Shown one piece after another: positions 53,421-63,689 of a DNA stretch of 64,000 nucleotides; the first letter of the stretch is position 1; each line of letters begins with the position of its first letter. Position numbers and translations under genes: made by a program. Origin of the DNA: Procambarus clarkii (lineage: Eukaryota; Arthropoda; Malacostraca; Decapoda; Cambaridae); assembly GCF_040958095.1 (NCBI RefSeq), contig NC_091214.1:9469871-9533870 (forward strand). The letters run 5' to 3'. Under the pieces are notes generated by a model. The model ran no database searches and had not been told where the DNA came from. It saw nothing but the letters and a program-made list of their open reading frames with translations.

Positions 53421-53730
53421 CTTCAACTTATACACTATTTAAATTAAAAAACTATATATATTTTTTTTTTATTAATTTATCTTAATCTAAAGTAAAGTTA
53501 CGCAAAAAAGTTCGGTTTAGTCAAGTAGAAGCCAAAGCCAGAGTCCGGACAAACGTTTGTACACGTCAACAAAATAACAACAAAAATTAAAAAACCACAG
53601 TAATGTTGTTTAATATATTAGCGAGTTGTAAAAGGTGTGAATGAGTTGATATATACAGGGATGAGTAAGATGGTTGTGAGAGAATGGTGTAGAGGGCGGT
53701 CATAGTAGTGACAGCCGCGGGAGAGTGAAG

Positions 53731-53988
53731 ATGGAGGCCGGTGCTCTCCCTACTTCTCTCACTGACCCCACCTCTCTCACCTCTCTCACTGACATCCACC
53801 GAGCATATGACAACATCTGTCAACACGAGGTCATCACTCCTATAGTATCCTATATTTACATATGCGTTACTGTGTGTATGGTGTTGAGAGAGAGTGAGGT
53901 GGCCCGGGGCTTCCCACACGCCGCCTCCACACAACATTTACCCACCATTATTATAATCATTATTATTTGTTTGCTTCTCTGTGAGTGA
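53731..53988 (+). CDS. Possible first exon of a gene divergent from TMBIM4
   Basis: An ATG in good context (GTGAAGATGG) starts a frame MEAGALPTSLTDPTSLTSLT followed by DIHRAYDNICQHEVITPIVS. The composition of the first ~40 residues looks like protein, but the rest becomes hydrophobic and repetitive and may be intron. The donor is unknown. The start lies about 540 bp from the TMBIM4 start in divergent orientation, as in a bidirectional promoter. I do not recognise a family. Confidence 0.25.
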   Translation: MEAGALPTSLTDPTSLTSLTDIHRAYDNICQHEVITPIVSYIYICVTVCMVLRESEVARGFPHAASTQHLPTIIIIIIICLLLCE

Positions 53989-54189
53989 ATGTAGCGTAGT
54001 GGGTAGGCCCAGTTATAGGGGAGAAGCGGTGCTGTCATGAGCACTATGCACGCCTACTGCACAGTTGTGCATCATGCTTACCTATGGGAGAGTTATTGCC
54101 ACTACATAGCACTTTCCCTTTTTAACCTGAATTTACCTGAGGGCCACTAATACTAGTGGCTTCGACGAGGACAGGAACCTGGCGGCTTG

Positions 54190-54990
54190 TCAAAGGTACC
54201 CCCCTATTTGCCTTGATCTTTTCTATCTTTTAAAACCCAGCAGAGATTTGGTGTTTATGGCTTCAGCGGGTAGGTGGTTCCACGGGTTTACAACCCTATG
54301 GGTGAAAAAGCATCTCTTGTTTTCTGTCCTACATTGTGGCTTGTTGAGCTTGAATCCATTGCTCCTTGTTCGTGTTACATCTGACCTTTTGAAGAAAGTG
54401 TCCAGATCGACATTGTCCAAATTGTTCAGTATATTGAAGGTTTCTATGAGATCCTCCCTGTCATGCCTGGTCTGCAGTGTTGTTAGCCCTGTGGCCCTCA
54501 ACCGTTCCTGGTACGAGAGATGACTAAGCTCTGGCATGATTTTTGTTGCTCGGCATTACACCTTTTCCAGAGCAGCTATGTCTTTCTGAAGATGAGGTCT
54601 CCATGCCTGGATGCAATAATCCAGGTGGGGGTGCACCAGAGACTTGTACAATTGAAAAACTACTTTCTTTTCCTCGAGAGTAAAGGTACGCTTGATTATT
54701 CCTAGGGGTTTGGCTTGCTTTTTTTTACTTCCAAGTGGGAGCCACTTGTGCAACTTTTAGTGAATGATGGATTCTTATTCCAAGGTCCTTTTCTTTAACT
54801 ATCTGCTGTAAGGTAGTGTTGTCAGTTTGGTGGTTGTGACGTGGATTGTTATGCCCCAGATGTAAGCTTTTGCATTTACCGACATTAAAGAGCATTTGCC
54901 AGTCATCTTGTTCTGAACCATAATGAAATCTGTCCCAAGTAGAAATTGGGTCAACCCATGTGTTGCATTTCATGCATTTCCGCAATGGTC
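54190..54990 (-). pseudogene. LINE reverse-transcriptase C-terminal fragment
   Basis: Minus-strand frames in order are DDWQMLFNVGKCKSLHLGHN, VKEKDLGIRIHHSLKVAQ, LGIIKRTFTLEEKKVVFQLY, VHPHLDYCIQAWRPHLQKDI, then SYQERLRATGLTTLQTRHDR and FTHRVVNPWNHLPAEAINTK. These are the usual post-catalytic blocks of CR1/L2-like LINEs. Two or more shifts are present. The 3' end lies near 54,170-54,190. Confidence 0.82.
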
Positions 54991-55520
54991 GCCCAAGTTA
55001 AAGTTGGTGAACGCCGATTTTAACATTCAAAAATTTCTCCATAGATATGAAGTCCCCATGGTGCATTGGTCAACCACTGACCTTGCCTGATCTGACCTGT
55101 CTGACTTAACATTAAAAAACTTTGGATTTTTGGTTTAATAAGTTATCACAATGTTTTTAACAATATTCTTGGGCAGTTCACCTATTTTAACTCGGGCGAC
55201 CATTGTGGAAATGCAACAAATGAGTTAACTCAGTTGACAATCTGGTCAGATTCTAACAAGGGTTCAACCATTCTTACCATATATGGAGTTCATGCAGATC
55301 TCTTTATAAGGTCACAATATCACTTTTATTTCACACTTTACTATAGATCTTAGTGACTTGGAAGGGGTCAGGCTAAGGATATGGGACTGGGTAAAGGAAT
55401 GGTGCCCAACCACTTCGACAGTTGGGGATTGAGCACCGACCTGCACGAAGCAAGACCGTCACTCTACCGTCCAGCCAAAGTTGTTGGACATGGGGGGAGT
55501 GTGAGCTAGCTGTTTATTAA
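54991..55520. other. Intergenic sequence, no feature recognised
   Basis: No frame, repeat family or motif is recognised between the LINE fragment and the SINE. Confidence 0.45.
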
Positions 55521-55529
55521 TTTAATTCA

Positions 55530-55785
55530 TTGTGTTGGGGGACAGGCAGCCAGAGTGTATTCATACACATTAGGCTTATATCAAGGTTACCCCCCCCTCA
55601 CTCAAGATTAAATTACTGACTCCACCCAGGATGCAATCCCACAGCAAGCTGACTAACTTCTGGGTATGTACTTACTGCTAGGTGAACCAGGGCATTAGGT
55701 GATAAGAAATGTGCTCTACCATTTCTGTCCTCCCTGGGATTTGAACCCGGAACTCTCAATTGTGAGTTGAGAACAAACCTGACTG
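55530..55785 (-). mobile_element. tRNA-derived SINE (family 2) abutting the satellite
   Basis: The minus strand reads CTCACAATTGAGAGTTCCGG, then GTTCAAATCCCAGGGAGGAC (B box) and the body shared with the 9.6 and 48.5 kb copies. It ends GGCTGCCTGTCCCCCAACAC. The head is immediately followed by the 38-bp satellite. Confidence 0.78.
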
Positions 55786-58288
55786 TACTACTGGGACCTT
55801 TTAATATACTACTAGGGGACCTGTACTACTGGGACCTTTTAATGTACTACCAGGGGACCTGTACTACTGGGACCTTTTAATGTACTACTAGGGGACCTGT
55901 ACTACTGGGACCTTTTAATGTACTACCAGGGGACCTGTACTACTGGGACCTTTTAATGTACTACCAGGGGACCTGTACTACTGGGACCTTTTAATGTACT
56001 ACCAGGGGACCTGTACTACTGGGACCTTTTAATGTACTACCAGGGGACCTGTACTACTGGGACCTTTTAATGTACTACCAGGGGACCTGTACTACTGGGA
56101 CCTTTTAATATACTACTAGGGGACCTGTACTACTGGGACCTTTTAATGTACTACCAGGGGACCTGTACTACTGGGACCTTTTAATGTACTACCAGGGGAC
56201 CTGTACTACTGGGACCTTTTAATGTACTACCAGGGGACCTGTACTACTGGGACCTTTTAATGTACTACCAGGGGACCTGTACTACTGGGACCTTTTAGTG
56301 TACTACCAGGGGACCTGTACTACTGGGACCTTTTAATGTACTACCAGGGGACCTGTACTACTGGGACCTTTTAGTGTACTACCAGGGGACCTGTACTACT
56401 GGGACCTTTTAGTGTACTACCAGGGGACCTGTACTACTGGGACCTTTTAATGTACTACCAGGGGACCTGTACTACTGGGACCTTTTAATGTACTACCAGG
56501 GGACCTGTACTACTGGGACCTTTTAATGTACTACCAGGGGACCTGTACTACTGGGACCTTTTAATGTACTACCAGGGGACCTGTACTACTGGGACCTTTT
56601 AATGTACTACCAGGGGACCTGTACTACTGGGACCTTTTAATGTACTACCAGGGGACCTGTACTACTGGGACCTTTTAATGTACTACCAGGGGACCTGTAC
56701 TACTGGGACCTTTTAATGTACTACCAGGGGACCTGTACTACTGGGACCTTTTAGTGTACTACCAGGGGACCTGTACTACTGGGACCTTTTAGTGTACTAC
56801 CAGGGGACCTGTACTACTGGGACCTTTTAATGTACTACCAGGGGACCTGTACTACTGGGACCTTTTAATGTACTACCAGGGGACCTGTACTACTGGGACC
56901 TTTTAATGTACTACCAGGGGACCTGTACTACTGGGACCTTTTAATGTACTACCAGGGGACCTGTACTACTGGGACCTTTTAATGTACTACCAGGGGACCT
57001 GTACTACTGGGACCTTTTAATGTACTACCAGGGGACCTGTACTACTGGGACCTTTTAATGTACTACCAGGGGACCTGTACTACTGGGACCTTTTAATGTA
57101 CTACCAGGGGACCTGTACTACTGGGACCTTTTAATGTACTACCAGGGGACCTGTACTACTGGGACCTTTTAGTGTACTACCAGGGGACCTGTACTACTGG
57201 GACCTTTTAGTGTACTACCAGGGGACCTGTACTACTGGGACCTTTTAGTGTACTACCAGGGGACCTGTACTACTGGGACCTTTTAATGTACTTCCAGGGG
57301 ACCTGTACTACTGGGACCTTTTAATATACTACCAGGGGACCTGTACTACCCGGACCCTTTAACGTACTACCAGGGGACCTGTACTACCCGGACCCTTTAA
57401 CTTACTACCAGGGGACCTGTACTACCCGGACCCTTTAACATACTACCAGGGACCTGTACTACCCGGACCCTTTAACATACTACCAGGGGACCTGAACTAC
57501 CCGGACCCTTTAACATACTACCAGGGGACCTGAACTACCCGGACCCTTTAACATACTACCAGGGGACCTGAACTACCCGGACCCTTTAACGTACTACCAG
57601 GGGACCTGTACTACCCGGACCCTTTAACATACTACCAGGGGACCTGAACTACCCGGACCCTTTAACGTACTACCAGGGGACTTGAACTACCCGGACCCTT
57701 TAACGTACTACCAGGGGACCTGAACTACCCGGACCCTTTAACGTACTACCAGGGGACCTGAACTACCCGGACCCTTTAACATACTACCAGGGGACCTGAA
57801 CTACCCGGACCCTTTAACGTACTACCAGGGGACCTGAACTACCGGACCCTTTAACGTACTACCAGGGGACCTGAACTACCCGGACCCTTTAACATACTAC
57901 CAGGGGACCTGAACTACCCGGACCCTTTAACGTACTACCAGGGGACCTGAACTACCCGGACCCTTTAACGCACTACCAGGGGACCTGAACTACCCGGACC
58001 CTTTAACGTACTACCAGGGGACCTGTACTACCCGGACCCTTTAACGTACTACCAGGGGACCTGTACTACCCAAACCCTTTAACGTACTACCAGGGGACCT
58101 GTACTACCTGGACCCTTTAACGTACTACCAGGGACCTGTACTACCCGGACCCTTTAACATACTACCAGGGGACCTGTACTACCCGGACCCTTTAACGTAC
58201 TACCAGGGGACCTGTACTACCCGGACCCTTTAACGCACTACCAGGGGACCTGTACTACCAGGGGGACCTGTACTACCCGGACCCTTTA
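55786..58288. repeat. 38-bp satellite array, about 66 units in two sequence blocks
   Basis: The unit of 55,786-57,340 is TACTACTGGGACCTTTTAAT followed by GTACTACCAGGGGACCTG. After 57,340 the first half changes to TACTACCCGGACCCTTTAAC (often starting AACTAC). Each unit is itself two related halves, TACTAC...GGACCT twice. A few units are a base or two short (near 57,450 and 57,840). There are no reading frames of interest because 38 is not a multiple of three. Confidence 0.97.
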
Positions 58289-58299
58289 TTCTCTGCCTT

Positions 58300-58950
58300 C
58301 TATCTGTATATACCTGTGCCATTTATTACCCTGTCAGTATTAATGTTTTCATCATATTTCTTTTTAATGCTGTGGATGGAATTGGTTTCAACAACCTCAT
58401 CCTTCAATACATTTCACTTACGTACCATCCTTATAGGGAATGAAATTCCTTACTTTACCTTGACTGCATATCCAGCTTCCCTTGATGACCCCTTGTCCTA
58501 CCTCTTTTTAATTTTAATACTGCAAACTTTCTTTATCCACTTTATTTTCCCCTCATGATCTTGTGCATAGTTATCATATCCCCTCTAAGGTTGTGAGGGA
58601 GAGTTCTCTCAATCTGTCCTCATACACGAGCCCTCTCAGTTGTGACACTAGTGTTAAACCTCTGAACTTCTCATGTTTCTGTTTATGCTTGACAAGATGT
58701 GGGTTCCGTGCTGGAGCTGCATACTCAAGTAATGGTCACACATTGGTAGTGTGTATGGACTTGAAAGCCACTATGTTCAGATTCTTAAATGATCTTGTGT
58801 TTGCTAACTTCCCATATGCTGCTGATGTTACCCTGTTCACATTAGCTTCTGGTGTTAATGTTGGTATTATGTCTTCCCCCAGGTCTTTTTCTCTTTTCAA
58901 CAAAGCTCTTTTTGAATTGTCAAAACTTGATATATCATTAGATTAGATTG
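58300..58950 (-). pseudogene. LINE reverse-transcriptase C-terminal fragment
   Basis: The minus strand shows PLLEYAAPARNPHLVKHKQK near 58,720, then LRGLVYEDRLRELSLTTLEG near 58,600 and a heavily stopped remainder to 58,300. Upstream (to 58,950) a decayed stretch with FKNLNIVAFKSIH belongs to the same element. It directly borders the satellite. Confidence 0.72.
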
Positions 58951-59854
58951 GGTTAGGTTAGACTGGTTGTAAATACTGTTGGTGTGGGACCTAACCTACC
59001 AAAGGTTAGTATGACGTCATACGTCACCGTGCCGCTGTCTGCGCAGCTCCCCCCTCCCCGGGAGGGGAAGGGGGAGCTCCAGACCTCCCACGCCGGCTAT
59101 CCACCCATCAGTTCTTCGGCTGATGCTATAGGCAATGGTTATGTGCTCCGGCTCCAGTGGTTGTTTCAGCACTGTACCTAGAGTGTGGTGTCTGTTTTCT
59201 AGGTGGTGCGTGAGCCGGGAGTGATTCTTCAGTACTCGGGCTGCATGCGCCTAGGGTTCCCTTCCCTAGGTGCCCTGTAAGTACTGCCCTTGGGGCTTGG
59301 GGCCACCTTCCACAAGTTCCTTGGGTCCTGCCCCTGCTTGGCCGTTTACTGCTTGGTTTTCGGCCGCTCTTTGTGTGCTCGGGTGTTCTGTCTCCCTTGT
59401 TCGCCTTAGAGTAAGGGGCAGTGTTTGCACTGGTGGGGCGCGGGGTACTGTGCAGCTTGTCTTTACCAATCATGGCGGCCGGCTCTGTTCCGCTTGGGTA
59501 CGCTGTCCTCTTGCGGGGTTTTCTTTTTCTTTTGTTTATATACCTGGTGGGGGGGTCTGCCTTCGTTCTTGCCCCTGGTGTCCCTTGTGTTCTGAGTATT
59601 TCTGGTGGTACCCCCTGCTAGGTCCCCGTGAGTGTACACGTCCCGGGGCTTCAGCTCTTAGAAAGTTGTTTGGTAGCTTGGGTGCCGGTTAGCAGTACCC
59701 TGCCTGGGATTACCTGAGCGCGAGTCCTCTTAAAGTAAACGCTCGGGACCCTGGGAAACCCCTGGGGGCGCGCGGGTCCGATGGATGTGACCCCAGAGCC
59801 CCCCCCTCGCTTCCAGCGAGTTTGAGGGTTGCTCTCACCTTTTGTTTCGAGTTT

Positions 59855-59895
59855 GGTTGCGAGTTTGGTTGCGAGTTTGGTTGCTCGTTGTGGCT
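59855..59895. repeat. 12-bp tandem repeat, three units
   Basis: GAGTTTGGTTGC is repeated in direct succession within copy D. Copy A has a single GAGTTTGGTTGC-type unit at the matching place (complement near 19,115). Confidence 0.8.
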
Positions 59896-60017
59896 CGGTT
59901 ACCCAGTTGTGCTAACAAAGCGGGTGCGGGCAGCAGGGGCGTTGCACTTGAGCCTTGGTGGTGGCAACGTTCTCGTGGTTTCCTCCCCGGGAGCCCCGGG
60001 GCTGCCCCGTTGTAGTT

Positions 60018-61812
60018 AATAATAATAATAATATAATAATATAATAATTTTTATTTAGGCAAAGGTACATACATAAAGAGATTTTACAAAGTTTGTTGGC
60101 TTTATAGATAAGAGCTAGTACAAACAATGCCTAAAGCCACTATTACGCAAAGCGTTTCGGGCAGGAAAAAACACTACTGACTAAAGCTTAAAACTAATGG
60201 GTAAAAAGAAAAAAATGCGTTGAGTACAAATAAAAATAGAGGTAAAAGAGGGGGGAACATTGTTGAAAAAACAGCACAAATACAATTATAAATTATTACA
60301 GAAAATTACATTAAAACAGCGTTGATTTGAAAAAAAAACAAAAAAAAACAAGAAACATACATGGGTTGACAATAGAGGGGTAAGGTAGGTTACAGGGAAT
60401 TTATTAGGTATAGCTTCGTTTTTAACTTAAACTGGTTGAGAGAGGTACTGTCTTTAACATGGTTGGGAAGGTCATTCCACATTCTGGGCCCCTTGATTTG
60501 TAGAGCATTTCTGGTTTGATTAAGTCGTACTCTAGGAATATCAAAACTGTATTTATTTCTGGTGTGGTGCTCATGGGTTCTGTTACAACCTTCTATGAAG
60601 CTTTTGAGATCAGGATTGGCATTACAGTTTAGCGTTTTATATATGTATAGTACACATGAGAGAATGTGCAGTGACTTAATGTCTAACATATTCAGGGATT
60701 TGAGTAGGGGTACCGAGTGATGTCTGGGGCCAGAATTGGATATTGTCCTAATAGCAGCTTTGTGTTGAGTAATTAGAGGACATAAGTGATTTTGGGTAGT
60801 AGAGCCCCAAGCACAAATACCATAGTTGAGATATGGATAGATAAGGGAGTAATAGAGAGTCACCAGGGCAGGGCGTGGTACATAATATCTGATCTTAGAA
60901 AGAATGCCCACAGTTTTTGAAACTTTTTTTGATATGTTTAGAATGTGTCCCTGGAAATTCAGCTTGTGGTCAATGAGAATGCCAAGGAATTTGCCATCTA
61001 ATTTGTTACAAATTTGGGTATTGTTTATTTTGAGATTTATTTGATTAGAGGATTTATTGCCAAACAGAATATAGAAAGTTTTGTCAATGTTAAGGGTGAG
61101 TTTGTTGGCAGTTAGCCACAGATGGACTTTATTTAGCTCAGTATTTACTGTGGCATTTAGAGCAAGGGGATCAGGACTGGAGTAAATGAAGGTTGTGTCG
61201 TCAGCAAATAGGATTGGTTTGAGGTGTTGGGAGGCATTTGGAAGGTCATTAATGTAGATGAGAAAGAGGAGAGGGCTAGGTATGCTGCCCTGGGGAACAC
61301 CAATGTTGATGGGTAGGGTGGGAGAAATTGTATTATTCACAGAAACACATTGGAGCCTGTCAGTAAGGTAGGATTTGAGGTATTGTAGGGAGTGTCCTCT
61401 GACACCATAATGATGTAATTTAAGAAGAAGGTTTTGGTGGTTGACAGTATCGAAAGCTTTACGCAGGTCCACAAATAACCCAACAGGGAACTCATTTTTA
61501 TCAAGAGCTGTATGAATCGAGTTAAGCATACTAATAAGTGCATCGTTAGTGCTTTTTTTGGGCCTGAAGCCATATTGGCAAGGGCTAAGTATATTGAGTT
61601 TGGCTAGATATGAGTAAAGCTGCTTATAGATTAGTTTTTCAAAAATTTTTGACAAGTTTGGCAGGATTGATATAGGTCTGTAGTTGTTAACATCTGTGAG
61701 ATCACCACATTTGTGGACAGGCGTTACTCTCGCTTTTTTTAGAATATCTGGAAAGGTTTGGAGTTCAAGTGACTTGTTGAAGAGCAAAGCAGGGGCTAAA
61801 GATCTGGAGGCT
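60018..61812 (-). mobile_element. Young 5'-truncated LINE inserted in copy D
   Basis: TAGTT is duplicated at both edges (60,013-60,017 and 61,813-61,817). The 3' tail is an AAT/ATT-rich microsatellite (60,018-60,050). Removing the element and one duplication restores the sequence seen in copy A (complement of 18,975-19,000). Confidence 0.92.
60390..61811 (-). CDS. LINE reverse transcriptase, open frame, N-terminally truncated
   Basis: An uninterrupted frame of about 473 codons runs from the insertion edge to a stop at 60,390. It contains ARVTPVHKCGDLTDVNNYRP, YGFRPKKSTNDALISML, LFVDLRKAFDTVNHQNLLLK, IGVPQGSIPSPLLFLIYIND and the catalytic ILFADDTTFIYSS. Later blocks are KFLGILIDHKLNFQGHI, YPYLNYGICAWGSTTQ and IKGPRMWNDLPNHVKDS. 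All catalytic landmarks are present and there are no stops or shifts. The endonuclease and first RT block are missing, and no start codon precedes the frame, so the copy cannot move by itself. It is probably CR1/L2-like, judged by motif style. Confidence 0.9.
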   Translation of the reverse strand, partial: ASRSLAPALLFNKSLELQTFPDILKKARVTPVHKCGDLTDVNNYRPISILPNLSKIFEKLIYKQLYSYLAKLNILSPCQYGFRPKKSTNDALISMLNSIHTALDKNEFPVGLFVDLRKAFDTVNHQNLLLKLHHYGVRGHSLQYLKSYLTDRLQCVSVNNTISPTLPINIGVPQGSIPSPLLFLIYINDLPNASQHLKPILFADDTTFIYSSPDPLALNATVNTELNKVHLWLTANKLTLNIDKTFYILFGNKSSNQINLKINNTQICNKLDGKFLGILIDHKLNFQGHILNISKKVSKTVGILSKIRYYVPRPALVTLYYSLIYPYLNYGICAWGSTTQNHLCPLITQHKAAIRTISNSGPRHHSVPLLKSLNMLDIKSLHILSCVLYIYKTLNCNANPDLKSFIEGCNRTHEHHTRNKYSFDIPRVRLNQTRNALQIKGPRMWNDLPNHVKDSTSLNQFKLKTKLYLINSL

Positions 61813-61934
61813 TAGTTCGTTTTGGGACTTGGGGGTGTTGGTTGCTTCGGTTCCATCCACGCCCCCTTGTCTTTCCCCTGGTTCACCCTTCCTGCCTGCA
61901 TCCGGTTCCTTACCGTCTGTAGGTTCAGGGCGGG

Positions 61935-62216
61935 GTGTTTGGTGGTGTTGAGACTCGGGCAGTCTCGGGGAATTCCCCTTCCGGGGTGGTGACGGGGGCA
62001 TTTGGGCCTGTTCCTCCAGCCGTGTTGTATGAGTCTGCCAGTGGGCTCCCTTCCTTAGTGTTTTCACGGCTGCCCCGGTTTTCTGGTACGGCCGGGGCTT
62101 TGGGGGAACGGCTCGGCCCCGGGGCCTGTCGTGTAGGTTCCCGGGGCTGGGGAGGGGCTGACTTGGGGGGGGCCTTGGCCCCGTTAGACCCCGTGGGGGT
62201 TTTTATCCCCCTCTAG
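61935..62216 (+). CDS. gag-like frame, copy D
   Basis: The frame reads [20 protein letters not shown], then [20 protein letters not shown] and [20 protein letters not shown], ending PVGVFIPL-stop. It is in register with copies A and B. Copy A continues about 50 residues further, so copy D has a shift or an early stop. No domain is recognised. Confidence 0.5.
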   Translation: MFGGVETRAVSGNSPSGVVTGAFGPVPPAVLYESASGLPSLVFSRLPRFSGTAGALGERLGPGACRVGSRGWGGADLGGALAPLDPVGVFIPL

Positions 62217-62537
62217 GCGGGGCTTGTGGTTACGCGGAGTGGGGTCTTTCCTCCCCACTCGCCGTACGTGCTGTTGGACGTCGGCCCCTCCCCGGGCTCG
62301 GTTCCTTGGCCTTTGAGTCGGTTGGTTCCGTCCTGGGGGTGGATGTTTCCTCCCCCGCTTTTTGGGACGGTGTTTTTGTCATGTTTCCCAGTTCGATGGG
62401 GTTCTGCGTGACTTCTGATCTCGGGTGCGCCTGCGCCTTCGTGTGCCTTCGGGACTAGTGTTGGCTTCTGTGTTCTCGAGGGTACGGGAAGGTTTTTCGC
62501 TACTTCCCGCATTATTGGAACGTCTGTCGGCTCCTAG

Positions 62538-62917
62538 TACTTGTCGCCCTGTTGGGCTACTTGTCGCCCTGTTGGGCTACTTGTCGCCCTGTTGGGCTAC
62601 TTGTCGCCCTGTTGGGCTACTTGTCGCCCTGTTGGGCTACTTGTCGCCCTGTTGGGCTACTTGTCGCCCTGTTGGGCTACTTGTCGCCCTGTTGGGCTAC
62701 TTGTCGCCCTGTTGGGCTACTTGTCGCCCTGTTGGGCTACTTGTCGCCCTGTTGGGCTACTTGTCGCCCTGTTGGGCTACTTGTCGCCCTGTTGGGCTAC
62801 TTGTCGCCCTGTTGGGCTACTTGTCGCCCGGTTGGGCTACTTGTCGCCCGGTTGGGCTACTTGTCGCCCGGTTGGGCTACTTGTCGCCCGGTTGGGCTAC
62901 TTGTCGCCCGGTTGGGT
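62538..62917. repeat. 20-bp minisatellite, 19 units
   Basis: The first 14 units are identical (TACTTGTCGCCCTGTTGGGC) and the last five carry CCCGGTT instead of CCCTGTT. The array is followed by a T-run (62,923-62,945). A 20-bp unit gives a 60-bp coding period and hence spurious repetitive frames in all three registers. Confidence 0.97.
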
Positions 62918-63689
62918 TCCCCTTTTTTTTTTTTTTTTTTTTTTTGGGCTCTTTGCTTCTTTGGCCGGTTTTATTGTTCCTGCTTCCTCTTTTGGCTCCT
63001 TTTCTCGTGCAATAGTCCTGGCTGGCGCCTTCCCGCAGGGAGGGTGTGCGGTTCGGCCAGCGTGTTATGCGCATGCGCCGTGGAGTTTGTTTTGGTCTGG
63101 GCGGTGTTTCAGTGCTGGGGTTTTGCGCCCTTTTTGCTACAGTGCTTCGCCTCTCGTTCTTCTCCCTGGCTGCTGTATGTGCCCCTTCGCGCCGGGGGTA
63201 TCCTGGTTCCCAGTTGTGGGGAGGACACCGCGGTTTTCCCTGTGTCATGGGTGTGGACCGCCTCCTTCGCCTCTCCCTGTTCTCCTGCGGGTCCGGCAGG
63301 GTCCGGCTCTGGCGTCTTCACCTGGCGGTGCTCCCAAGTTCTTCTGGGCACGGTTGAGTCATGTCAAGTTCGAACCACCATTCGCCAGGTGAGTTTCTGC
63401 GGTCTGGCGTCTTTTGGCCGGGCGCTGGATGCGGCGGTGTTTATATACCTGTCTTTATTTAGGTATATTTTTGTACGACTGAGACCGTTCGCACACCAGT
63501 GACTGTCCCTTTTTCAACCCTTCTTGTCCCCCTCATGTGCATGTCCAACCCATGCTGGAGTCATTCAGGGGACCCTCCTTTTTTAATGTTGTGAGGTGTG
63601 GGGGTTGTAGGGTTGGTTCTGTACTCACCTGGTGAGGCTCCTGGCTGTGCTTGCAGGATTTGAGCTCTGGCTCTTGGGTCCCGCCTATC

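Noticed and set aside
55786-58288. CRISPR-like array
   Set aside because: Units are directly adjacent without unique spacers, and the genome is eukaryotic. It is a satellite.
62425-63502. Three long overlapping frames with repeated [20 protein letters not shown]-type protein
   Set aside because: They are forced by the 20-bp tandem array read in each register, and flanking parts differ in frame between copies. This is not a real repeat protein.
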